Source: CAWGYT01 sp963826795 (GTDB lineage Bacteria; Planctomycetota; Planctomycetia; Pirellulales; Pirellulaceae). From it: a stretch of DNA of 64,000 nt. The stretch lies in contig CAWGYT010000004.1 in assembly GCA_963826795.1 (NCBI GenBank), positions 248,001 through 312,000 of the forward strand, read 5' to 3'. The position numbers and the translations under genes are program-made. The notes under the pieces were generated by a model. The model had not been told where the DNA came from. It made no database searches and saw nothing but the letters and a program-made list of their open reading frames with translations. Each line of letters starts with the position of its first letter. The stretch's first letter is position 1. Of the stretch, positions 48,090 through 57,195 are shown one piece after another.

Positions 48090-50112
48090 GTGGAAACGAA
48101 GATCGCCCCACCTTCGATTCGGAAACTACGCGGCTATGCCATCGATCCCAGCCTGGGGACTGCCCTGTCGACGGTGCACGTCAATGAATTGGTCTACAAG
48201 CTTCCTTGGGAGGAGTTGAAGCGACGTGGGGACGGGTCGCTGGCGTCTTATCCGGTCGGGGAGTACCTGGAAATTGTCGACTATGACCCGGCGACGGGCC
48301 GCTTCTATGAGCCTGTCGATCTCGACGACCCGCATCTGCTGAGCTCAGGACGGACACGCACCGAGCGTCAGCAATCCACAGTTCCATCAGCAGATGGTTT
48401 ACGCGGTCATGATGACGACTATCAAGCACTTCGAACAAGCGCTTGGCCGCAAGCTGCAGTGGGGTGAGACCATTCGGATTCGAAATCACGAAGCGGACAA
48501 GGAACGACGCGAATTCGTTTTTGAATTTGTACCGCGACTGAGAGTCTACCCGCATGCGCTGCGTCAGGCGAATGCTTTTTACGACCCCAACAAGAAAGCG
48601 CTATTATTCGGCTATTTCAGCGCTGCGCCTGCCAATGCGCAACTGCAATTGCCGGGCAGCACGGTGTTTACCTGCCTGAGCCACGACATCATCGCCCACG
48701 AAACGACGCATGCGATCCTGGATGGTTTTCACCGCCGTTATATCGATGCCACGCACCCGGACACGCGTGCCTTTCATGAGGCGTTCGCCGACATCGTCGC
48801 GTTGTTTCAGCATTTTTCGTTTCCCGAAGTATTGAAGCATCAGATCGCGCGAACCCGTGGCGATCTCAAACGACAGAATCTGCTGGGACAATTGGCGCAA
48901 CAATTTGGCCAGGCGATCGGTAGCTATGGCAGCCTGCGAGATGCGATTGGCGAGTACGACCAGGATGGAAACTGGCGCCCCCTTGTTCCCAATCCGAAGG
49001 ATTATGCGACCGTGATGAGCTTTCATGCACGGGGCGGAATCCTGGTGGCTGCCATCTTTGACGCCTTTCTGAATATTTACGAACACCGCATCCAGAAGCT
49101 GATGCGGATTGCCACCGGTGGAACGGGAGTGCTACCCGACGGCGAGTTGCATCCGGATCTTGTCGATCAGCTCGCGCAAGCCGCCTCCGATACCGCGGAG
49201 GATGTGTTGCGCATCTGCATCCGGGCGCTCGACTATTGCCCTCCCATGGATATCACCTTCGGCGATTACCTGCGCGCCATCATCACGGCTGACGCTGACA
49301 TGGTCCCGGACGATACGCGCGGCTACCGCGTGGCGTTCGTCGAAGCATTCCAAAGGCGCGGTATCAGTGCGGCCGGGGTCAAGAGCATGGCCGTCGAAGA
49401 GTTAATGCACGAGCGGCATCCGGATACGCTCAGCCACGAACAGGAGGAACAGTTGGGAATATTCCTGCGAAAGTTAAAGGAAGCCGTTGGCTACCTGACC
49501 GACCGGGAACAGATTTACGAAAAGACGAAAGAATTCATTCGGGGCAGGCATGGATTGCATAAACGCATCGAGTACAAGTTTGTGTCGCACGGCACACAAA
49601 TCGCTTTTTCTGAATTAACAGGCCTGATGTTTCCGGGCGATGCCATCGCGACCGAGAAGCTGGGGCTTGAGTTCGCCTATCTGACCACCGAGACGGCTTC
49701 CTACGCCGTTGGTAATGTGTGGCTGGCTCATCGCGTGACACCGAGTGGCAACATTGTCAATCATGTGATCGTGACGATTATTCAAAAACGCGGTGTGCGG
49801 TTCAAAGTCGACGGCGAGATGGTCACTGTCGATGAGGACAACTTCTTTGTCCCTGACAAGACACCCGAGGAAGAATGGGGCAACAACTGCATCATTTTCC
49901 GCGGCGGATGCACGCTGATCTTCGATCTCGACACATTGCGGCTGCGCTACGCCATCAAAAAGGACATCGACGACCGCGAACGGATGATCCGGCAATTCAA
50001 GTACGAGACTGGCATGCTGGATGACGACAGTCAGACCTACTTCGATCGCAAGACCATGAATGCCCTGGCCGGGCCATTCGCGTTCATGCACTCCCACACG
50101 GAACACAAGTGA
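48090..50112 (+). CDS. HExxH metalloprotease, M4-like gluzincin (copy 2), one frame break
   Basis: The likely start is GTG 48090 (GGAAGG 6 bp upstream). A break at about 48350 separates YEPVDLDDPHLLS from SNPQFHQQMVYAVMMTTIKHFEQALGR; the joined ~674-aa protein matches copy 1 (26124) along its whole length. Zinc site IAHETTHAILDG, third ligand in AFHEAFADIVALFQHFSFPEVLKHQIA, followed by QNLLGQLAQQFGQAIG and GTGVLPDGELHPDLV, all shared with copy 1. The C-terminal domain carries FRGGCTLIFDLDTLRLRY. It again lacks an export signal. The MBL-fold gene starts 6 bp after its stop, so the two are cotranscribed. Confidence 0.85.
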
Positions 50113-50118
50113 ATTCCC

Positions 50119-51657
50119 ATGACATCTGAAGACGCCGTCACTTCCGTCAAAGTCAGGATGTACCGGCAGGGCTTCGGCGACTGCTTCCTGTTGTCCTTTT
50201 ACCAGGATGAGGAGCGGGTCTTTACGATGCTGATCGACTGCGGAATCAAATACAACACAAAGTCGGACGAAGTGCCGATCGAGGCAGTAATCGAGAACCT
50301 CAAATCCACGTTGACGCCGTCGGGGGGAACCAAACCGCAGTTGGACGTGCTGGTGGCAACGCACGAGCATTGGGACCACATTTCTTATTTTCATCCCACA
50401 CGCAGTCCCGACTATTTCGGCGACATCGAGATCGGACAGGTGTGGCTCGCCTGGACCGAGAACCCGGATGACGAAGAAGCGGCCACGATCAACTCGCGCT
50501 TGCGGGATGGAGCCGTAGCGCTGCAACTCGCGGCGCGGCGGCTGCGAGACACGCAGCAAGATGAGGTGGATCAGGCCGACGACATGTATTTCGGTCCGCG
50601 CGTGAAGCAGGGCCGGACGGAATTCAATCGGAAGATGGACGATGTGCTGGGCTTCTACGGTGTCACCTCAATCAAGGAGGTTAGCGAAAGTGGTATCGAA
50701 TACAAACCCAACGGCAAAGTGAGCACCCTGACGGAACAGGCGATGGAGCGGGTCATCCAGCTGGGTTTAGATGGCGCCGGCATCAAGTACTTCTCACCGG
50801 GCACGACAGTCGATAACCGGCTTCTCCCACCAGGCGTCAATGTCTACGTTCTCGGTCCGCCCCGCAGCAGCCTGATCAATAAATCCGATCCGTCGCGTGG
50901 CCACGCTCAGGAGACCTATCTGAGTATTGACGATTCCGGGATGACCAGTTTTGTCGACGGCCTATTGGCATTGGGGACTGCCGGCGCTGGGCAGGCCCAT
51001 GGTAATGCGAGTCCCTTCGGGGACGAAGTCGGCATGAGTCGAGAAGAAGCTGAAAGGGACCCGTATTTCGCGGGCACGTACTTTGCCACGCACGAAGCGT
51101 ATCGCAGGATCGAGCACAATTGGCTCGATCTGGCCGGGCAGTTTGCGCTCCAGCTGGATGGCGCGATCAACAACACGAGTCTGGTGCTGGCCATCGAATT
51201 GGCGGATTCGGGCAAAGTCCTGCTGTTCCCAGGTGACGCTCAGGTTGGGAGTTGGTTGAGCTGGCATGATTTCGAGTGGGAAACCAGGGAGGGCTCGAAC
51301 ACCGAGATCCGCAGTGCCGAAGCCTTGTTGAAGAATACGGTCCTGTACAAGGTCAGTCACCATGGGAGCCACAACGCGACGGTCAAGGACCAAGGCCTCG
51401 AATTGATGACGCACCCGGAACTTGTGGCCATGATGCCCGAAAAGGAAAACAGCTACAGCGGCATTCCGTACGAACCGTTGATGGAGCGCCTCCAGCAGCT
51501 GTGCAAAGGCCGGCTGTTGGTCTCCGCCGATGTGAACTTTCCACCGGAGAAACTGCAGACGGATCGCCCAACCGAATTAAGCTCGGCCGAATGGAAATCG
51601 TTCAAGGATGATTTACTCGTCGAGCGACTTTACGTGGAATACACGGTTCGCGCTTAG
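50119..51657 (+). CDS. Metallo-beta-lactamase-fold hydrolase (ComEC-like)
   Basis: 512 aa. Near the N-terminus GFGDCFLLSFY and MLIDCG precede the metal motif VATHEHWDHISYFHPT (HxHxDH). Further ligands are in LLFPGDAQVGSW (Asp) and LYKVSHHGSHNATV (His). The KVSHHGS motif is typical of the ComEC/Rec2-related MBL group, which includes nucleases and phosphodiesterases. A ~150-residue insertion (residues 110-330, with SFVDGLLALGTAGAGQAHGN) is not part of the usual core. No membrane segment, so it is a soluble enzyme. It is in tight operon with protease copy 2. Substrate unknown; nucleic-acid or phosphoester cleavage is the likeliest guess. Confidence 0.88.
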   Translation: MTSEDAVTSVKVRMYRQGFGDCFLLSFYQDEERVFTMLIDCGIKYNTKSDEVPIEAVIENLKSTLTPSGGTKPQLDVLVATHEHWDHISYFHPTRSPDYFGDIEIGQVWLAWTENPDDEEAATINSRLRDGAVALQLAARRLRDTQQDEVDQADDMYFGPRVKQGRTEFNRKMDDVLGFYGVTSIKEVSESGIEYKPNGKVSTLTEQAMERVIQLGLDGAGIKYFSPGTTVDNRLLPPGVNVYVLGPPRSSLINKSDPSRGHAQETYLSIDDSGMTSFVDGLLALGTAGAGQAHGNASPFGDEVGMSREEAERDPYFAGTYFATHEAYRRIEHNWLDLAGQFALQLDGAINNTSLVLAIELADSGKVLLFPGDAQVGSWLSWHDFEWETREGSNTEIRSAEALLKNTVLYKVSHHGSHNATVKDQGLELMTHPELVAMMPEKENSYSGIPYEPLMERLQQLCKGRLLVSADVNFPPEKLQTDRPTELSSAEWKSFKDDLLVERLYVEYTVRA

Positions 51658-51839
51658 TTGACCGAAGCGGAAAGCAATGAACTCTTCCGTTCGACCGATC
51701 CACGGCGGATTGCGGAACTGACATTGATGGGACTATCGCGGCTGGAAGTTGCCGCGAGTGCGGTTCGCTTTCGCGGAGATTCGCGCGACCGGCTTGCGGT
51801 CGTACACCCCGGCACGACCCGTTCACGTCTCGCCGCCGC

Positions 51840-53922
51840 TCAGCGCCCGAGGAGCTCGCTGACCTGCGTTGCGACCGCCGGGTCGTTCTTCAAGCCCACC
51901 AGGGCAAGGCGCACGTAGTCGCCGTGGCTCGCGTACATCGATGACAGGAGCTCTTGGTTCACGTCCACCCAGTTGACGGCCCGTGCGTCGTCGCCCGCCC
52001 GAAGGTTCATGGCGTCTTGCTCGGAAGCGGTCAGGTGTTTGTGCAAAACCGTGGTTTCCATCCACGCGTTATCCGTGTTGCGTGGATCGTCAACGACGCC
52101 GGTGAAGACCGTTGTCGCTGCCTCGAAGGAGAGCTGCGCGGCGGTCTCCTCGGAAAGCTCGCGGGCCACGGTCGTTGCGATATCCTCGCCTTCGTCGACC
52201 ATGCCGCCGGGTAGCGCCTTCTGGCCTGAGTCCTTGCGCTCGATGACCAGCACTTGCAGCCGGCCGGTCTCGGGATGCACGCGCGTGAGCAGCGGATCGC
52301 CGGCCTGGTTCCTGCCCCATCGTCCGAGGAGGCCGCGGCCCCGCAGGCCAGTCCTGCCGAGCGGGTTGAGCGGCCGCCCCCGCGCGTCGAGCGGCACAGG
52401 GACTTCGCCGCTGCTGGTTCGCGTGAGGAAGGTGCGATTCACGTCGCGAACATCTTGGGGATCGGCCCACTCCCCTTCATGCTGGAAGACGACGTCCGCG
52501 GTGTACTCGGATGGGTCGTAGCCCGGCAGAGGCTTGGCCCACGGTGCATCTTTTTCGTCAACATGCTGACGCGGCGGGTAGCCAGGGGCGGTACCGTTGC
52601 GCGATTTTCGAGGCATCGGCGGGTTAAGGCTCTCGATGCCGAGTCCGGCGAGTAGATCTTTCATGAGCACAGGATCCTTGATCGAGTCCTTTCCAATGAT
52701 CTGCACGTTGCCGCTGGCCCCCGCGGGGACGTCCCCGCGGTAAACAAGCTCAGCGGCACCGGGGGTCGCCGCCAGCAGCGCCAGGGGATCGTACAGATTG
52801 AATTTTCTGACCTGCCTCCAAACGCTCTCGAAGTCCTCGGCGTGAGCCTTGGCCTGGGCCAGCGCTGCCTCTCCGGCGGGACCGTGGATATCGACATCCG
52901 TAAAGGTCTCGAAGAACCACTCGGGCGTCAACGCCGGCGGAAGGTGTCCCTTGTGAATACCTTCCCACAAGTGCGTCGAGCGACTGCATCTGCTGGTCTT
53001 TCAGATAGATCCCAATCGGGTGTCTGGTCGCCGCCATGCCGTCATAGAAACTTCGTGGGACCGCGGCGGCATAGGTCGCTTCCTTGCCGACGACGACCAA
53101 CGGCAAGCCAAGTTCCTGCACGCGTGCATACACATAGTCAGCCGAAGCTTGGTCCGTCGTGTTGTTGTACGCACGGTGGTCAGCGGCGACAAACCCGCGC
53201 TGGTCAACCTGCCTTTCCACTCCGCCCATGATGACGACCTTGGCGGTCTTCAGCTGCACCAGGTCAGGCGTGTTTCTCAAGAGCGCGGCCGGATCGGCCA
53301 TGCCCGAGTTGATCAACAAGACAGCGGCGTGGTCCGGCACTCGCTCCAGTTCTTTCTGGATCAGCGCGAGACCATCCGCCTCCACCACGGCGAGTGGTCG
53401 CAGGAGGGGCGTCTCAATGAACACCTGGTGGTCGTTTCGGCGGCCCTCGGTGGCCTTCGCGTCCAGCCTGCCGGCGGCGTCGGTCACGGCAAAATCGTAG
53501 TCCACACCCACGCCCACCTTGGCGTCTTCCAGGCCAAGGTCATCGAGCACGCTCTTGGCGAACCTCGCGCGTGTGGTCCGCATGTCCCGGTCGCCGAGCG
53601 TGGTCAGGACGCAGCGGAGATCGACGAAGCCTTGCTCCTGCAGGTATTTCGTCTGCACCAGCACGCTCAGGTCGTCCGGGTCTTTGTTCGGATCGGTGAA
53701 GAGGAACAGCGGCGCGGGTTTTTCAGGGCGAGTTTGCTTCAGCAGCGCGATCGCAATCAATTGCCCCGTCGTCAGGGGTACCCGCGGAGTAGATTCGATC
53801 GCCGTCACCGGTTCCGTTTCCTGCGCAGGTAGTGACCGAATGCCCACAAGCGCGAGCATGACGTCGATGATGACATGCCGGAGCCATTTTAGCGGTTCGT
53901 CGCGGTGTTGAGAGACTGTCAT
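51840..53922 (-). CDS. Secreted nucleoside hydrolase fused to NUDT9-type ADP-ribose pyrophosphatase, one frame break
   Basis: The start region has a signal peptide (WLRHVIIDVMLALVGIRSLPAQ). Residues 60-330 are an inosine-uridine nucleoside hydrolase-type domain: the calcium/ribose loop LFLFTDPNKDPDDLSVL, AAVLLINSGMADPAALL, VVIMGGVERQ. At about 52965 one extra G shifts the frame; without it the text runs SLDALWEGIHKGHLPPALTPEWF. The C-terminal half (about 450-694) is a Nudix hydrolase with a complete box (GMVDEGEDIATTVARELSEET; A replaces the last G). It also has the NUDT9/TRPM2-type lead-in GRTGLRGRGLLGRWGRNQAGDP. NUDT9 enzymes split ADP-ribose into AMP and ribose-5-phosphate; nucleoside hydrolases split nucleosides. 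The fusion would degrade ADP-ribose-like molecules outside the cytosol. The downstream spacer 51658-51839 is convergent with the MBL gene. Confidence 0.82.
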
Positions 53923-53940
53923 TGCGCTCGTGGTCCTTCG

Positions 53941-54450
53941 TCAACTTGAGGCTTCAGCTGAGCACGCCCCGTGGTCGCCAAACTGCTCAACGTCGGCCGG
54001 CCCCGATCGACCCCGTCCGGCCAGTTGCTTGTCAAGCTTCGACCGCACGACGTTGCCGAACATCGAATCCTTTTGTCCGCGGAAGAATCTCTGGACCAGG
54101 CTCGTCAACGATTCGAGCACCTCGGACCCGGAACTGGCCCCGATCAACCGCACCGTGGAACCCATGATGCCGGGCAAGACGAGTACGCGTGGGCCAGCGC
54201 GAAATCGGCGGCGACGGGATCGCGTTACCAGCGATCGCAGCTCCTCGTACACCGCGTCACCGAAGTTGGCCTCTAGCAGGTCGCGATTGTCGCCGGACAA
54301 AAGCGACCGTTCGACTTCGTCGTCTCGCATCGAATCGCCGGACTCGGCAATCGACCCCGCCGCGGCCTGAGACTCAGCACCCGTTTCGCGGGCTTGCCGC
54401 CCCGCCCGCCGATTCGCCGCTCTGCCCCGCCCCGTGGGTTGTCGGGCCAT
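53941..54450 (-). CDS. Truncated alpha/beta hydrolase (LCAT/PGAP1-like N-terminus)
   Basis: 169 aa. After a basic, low-complexity start (ARQPTGRGRAANRRAGRQ), residues 60-105 read FGDAVYEELRSLV, then GPRVLVLPGIMGSTVRLI, the opening strand and oxyanion loop of LCAT-like and PGAP1-like lipases (LPGIMGS). The nucleophile elbow and everything behind it are missing. The rest (VLESLTSLVQRFFRGQKDSMFG) does not resemble the family, and the frame stops 19 bp before the nucleoside hydrolase start. It may be a decayed lipase gene or a sensor fragment now translated with its neighbour. Confidence 0.5.
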   Translation of the reverse strand: MARQPTGRGRAANRRAGRQARETGAESQAAAGSIAESGDSMRDDEVERSLLSGDNRDLLEANFGDAVYEELRSLVTRSRRRRFRAGPRVLVLPGIMGSTVRLIGASSGSEVLESLTSLVQRFFRGQKDSMFGNVVRSKLDKQLAGRGRSGPADVEQFGDHGACSAEASS

Positions 54451-54604
54451 GCTGATTGCTCCAGGGAAGTGCCTGACGAAAGAATCTCGTTAGTATACTC
54501 CATCCAGACACGGCAATCCGACAAACCGATCAGCTGACCGCCGGGTTGCCGGCAACCTCCTCCTCGAGACGAATCAAAGCGGGGAAACCCGTCTGCGATC
54601 AATG

Positions 54605-56902
54605 TCATTTCTCGATCAAGATCAAGACTGACCTTGAGTTGAGTATGTAGCTCGACTGTTCCAACGGCTCCTCCTCTCCCGGGGCTTCGAAATTATCCTG
54701 GTCTTCCATCCACTGGTCCGTATCGGCCACACGGAACCAGCGAAGGCCGTCGGTGTTGGCGGGAAGCGTGGCGGTCACGTCGCCGGACCAGCCGTTGTAG
54801 GCCACGTAAAGCGACGCGGCGCTGTCACCCAGCTCCGTACCGTCCAGGCGATAAGCGAGAAAATGATTCTGGGCGTTGTCCAGGTAGCCGTTGTCCGCTT
54901 CCGCACCGCTGCTGCGGAGCCAGGTGATGTCTTTCTGACCATTGTGATTGGTATCACGCCCCTGAAAGAACTCAGCGGGGCGCAGAGCGGGGTGGGCACG
55001 GCGGAAGGCAATCAGCTTTTTCGAGTAGTTCACGAAATGCGGAAAACGGCTGGCACTGTCCCAATCAAGATAGATCTTTTCGGAGTCAACATTGTACACG
55101 TTGTTGTTGCCAAACTGGGTGCGATACATTTCGTCGCCGCCAGTGATCATCGGCACGCCCGCCGAAAGCATCAAGAACGCCAGGCCATTGCGGGCCGCCT
55201 GGCGCTGGAGCGCTACATCGCCCCCTTGATCCCAGGCGATGTTGTTGTCGCTGCCGCCGTCCGACGGACCAAAGGGCCAGGTCTGATCGTTGTTCTTGCT
55301 GTTGAACGAATACAGATCGCGCAGGCAGAAGCCGTCATGCGCGACCATGAAGTTGACAGAATGCCACGGCTTGCGGCCATCGTCTTGGAACAGATCCGAC
55401 GAACCGGCGAGCCGCCGCGCCAACTCGGCCGGCGGCACATCCGCGAAACCGAGTTTGTTCTGGTCCATGCGAAAGGAATCGCGGAACTTGTCGTTCCATT
55501 CGGCCCAGTGGTGCGGGAACTGGCCGACTTGATATGTGCCGTTACCAATCGCCCACGGCTCGGCAATCAGATCGACACCCCGGCCGCCCGCGTCGGGACG
55601 CACCGGCAATTCTGCCACGGCCCGATTGAGCACGTTCTCGGGATCGAACTTGTTGAAGCTGAAGCAGCCTTCCCGGCACGCATTGCCCAGCACGGAAGCC
55701 AGGTCGAAGCGGTACCCGTCGACTCCCAGCGTATCCTTCCAGTGCGTCAGCGAATCCATCACCAGTTGTCTCACGCGCGGGTGAGCCGTGTTGAGGTTGG
55801 CTCCTACGCCGTTGTTGTCGTAATAATAATGGCGATCCTCGGCCAGTTCGTAATAGGCGGCGCTATCGAGGCCTCGGAACGAATGCAGCCGCGCGATCGT
55901 CGGATCCGAGCCAACGCCCCCTTCCCCGGTATGGTTGTAGACCACATCGATGTAGACCTTAATCCCCTTCTCGTGAAACGCCCTGGTCATCGCTTGAAAT
56001 TCGCGTGTCGGCCCGCCAGGCGATTGATCGGCGGCGTAGCGGCGATCGGGAGCGAAGTAATTGATCGGATCGTAGCCCCAGTAGTTGTCGCCGTCGGTCG
56101 AGGCCACCAGGTCGTTTTGGTCATTTTGCAATTCTTGCACCGGCAGCAGCTCGATCGCGGTGATGCCCAGCGACTGGAGGTACGGTGCCTTGAGGGCGGC
56201 GCCCGCGTAGGTACCACGCAGGCTCTCCGGGACAGTCGAATCGTTCTTCGTCAGACCGCGCAGATGCACTTCGTAGATGATCTCATCCTTGAAGGCCCGC
56301 GTGGGTTTAGCTGCCGTGTCGGCCGCTGAGGGCCGGAGGACTATTCCCTTCGGAGCTACGTCGCCCGTATCTTGGTCGCGCTGTGGACCCGAGAGAAAGA
56401 TCGCGTCGCTCGTGAGCTGCCCCGACCTTGCGTCGTGGCTGACTTCCAGGGCGTAGGGATCGAGCAATAACTTGTTCGGATTGAACCGGTTACCTTGATC
56501 GTCGACATCGCTGATGAAGCCGGCGCGGGAGCCCTTCGCCCAGGCGGCGTCGAATGGCCAGTTCGCTCCCCAGGCGCGATAACCATAATAGATCGTCTCA
56601 CCCACTCCGGCAGCCGACAGATCGGCGACCGGTACCGTCGCAGACCAGATCTTCGTCCCGGGATCGACGGTCATTTGGAGCTTGACCTTTTCAGCTGCGC
56701 CGAACGGATGTTGATACACCCAGACTTCAACGCGTGACGCCCTACTCGAGAACACGCGAAAGGTCACCTGCATCCCCGCTTCGTCATAACTTGCGCCGAG
56801 GCGATCCGGACCAACCCCAATCGCTCTTGACGGGGTGAGGCAGACGCTTAACAGCAATGCCACGAACCCAATCCACAGTCGCAAAGAGTCTCGCCGAATC
56901 AT
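54605..56902 (-). CDS. Secreted isoamylase/glycogen-debranching type GH13 enzyme
   Basis: I chose ATG 56902, which has AAAGGA 7-8 bases upstream and opens a signal peptide (SLRLWIGFVALLLSVCLTPSRA); the longer frame to 57196 has no support. 765 aa. Residues 30-180 are the CBM48-like N-domain (GASYDEAGMQVTFRVFSSRASRVEVWVY). The GH13 barrel follows with the conserved regions VYIDVVYNHTGEG (region I), DGYRFDLASVLG (nucleophile Asp), DLIAEPWAIGNG (acid Glu) and NFMVAHDGFCLRDL (His-Asp). Then SAGVPMITGGDEMYRTQFGNNNVYN is typical of isoamylase/GlgX. The C-terminal beta domain ends in YILNSRSVLILIEK. It cuts alpha-1,6 branches in glycogen or starch; export suggests action on external or periplasmic glucans. 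Confidence 0.93.
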   Translation of the reverse strand: MIRRDSLRLWIGFVALLLSVCLTPSRAIGVGPDRLGASYDEAGMQVTFRVFSSRASRVEVWVYQHPFGAAEKVKLQMTVDPGTKIWSATVPVADLSAAGVGETIYYGYRAWGANWPFDAAWAKGSRAGFISDVDDQGNRFNPNKLLLDPYALEVSHDARSGQLTSDAIFLSGPQRDQDTGDVAPKGIVLRPSAADTAAKPTRAFKDEIIYEVHLRGLTKNDSTVPESLRGTYAGAALKAPYLQSLGITAIELLPVQELQNDQNDLVASTDGDNYWGYDPINYFAPDRRYAADQSPGGPTREFQAMTRAFHEKGIKVYIDVVYNHTGEGGVGSDPTIARLHSFRGLDSAAYYELAEDRHYYYDNNGVGANLNTAHPRVRQLVMDSLTHWKDTLGVDGYRFDLASVLGNACREGCFSFNKFDPENVLNRAVAELPVRPDAGGRGVDLIAEPWAIGNGTYQVGQFPHHWAEWNDKFRDSFRMDQNKLGFADVPPAELARRLAGSSDLFQDDGRKPWHSVNFMVAHDGFCLRDLYSFNSKNNDQTWPFGPSDGGSDNNIAWDQGGDVALQRQAARNGLAFLMLSAGVPMITGGDEMYRTQFGNNNVYNVDSEKIYLDWDSASRFPHFVNYSKKLIAFRRAHPALRPAEFFQGRDTNHNGQKDITWLRSSGAEADNGYLDNAQNHFLAYRLDGTELGDSAASLYVAYNGWSGDVTATLPANTDGLRWFRVADTDQWMEDQDNFEAPGEEEPLEQSSYILNSRSVLILIEK

Positions 56903-56995
56903 GTTTTGAGTTCCTTTCGATAAGATGCGTACGAGGGGCACCAGTGTAACACACGCTCGCGAGGGGTCGCCTCGTTCCCTCCTAACAAAAGGCGA

Positions 56996-57032
56996 GCGGC
57001 GAGCTCTTCCCGCAACTGGGAGAGCTCGCCGC
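56996..57032. repeat. Inverted repeat GCGGCGAGCTCTTCCC / GGGAGAGCTCGCCGC
   Basis: Arms of 15-16 bp (one base unpaired) around a 6-base loop. It lies between the isoamylase start and the end of the cytochrome-catalase gene, about 160 bp after that gene's stop. There is no T-run on either side, so an intrinsic terminator is uncertain. It resembles the hairpins of the 147-bp array in composition. Confidence 0.6.
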
Positions 57033-57195
57033 AGGGCGGCAGGTAACGGTCGTTCTACAAACAGGAAAACGGAGCTCCACAAGCGGTCATGGACCGCCCT
57101 CCCTCCGGCGAAGAGAAGGGACTCGGCGGAGGTTGGCGGCGTGAATACAAGCCACCGCGTAAGACGTGTCGGATGAACCATCGACGTCACAGACA

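Noticed and set aside
54863..56329. 488-aa plus-strand frame opposite the isoamylase gene
   Set aside because: It is the antisense shadow of a well-supported GH13 enzyme.
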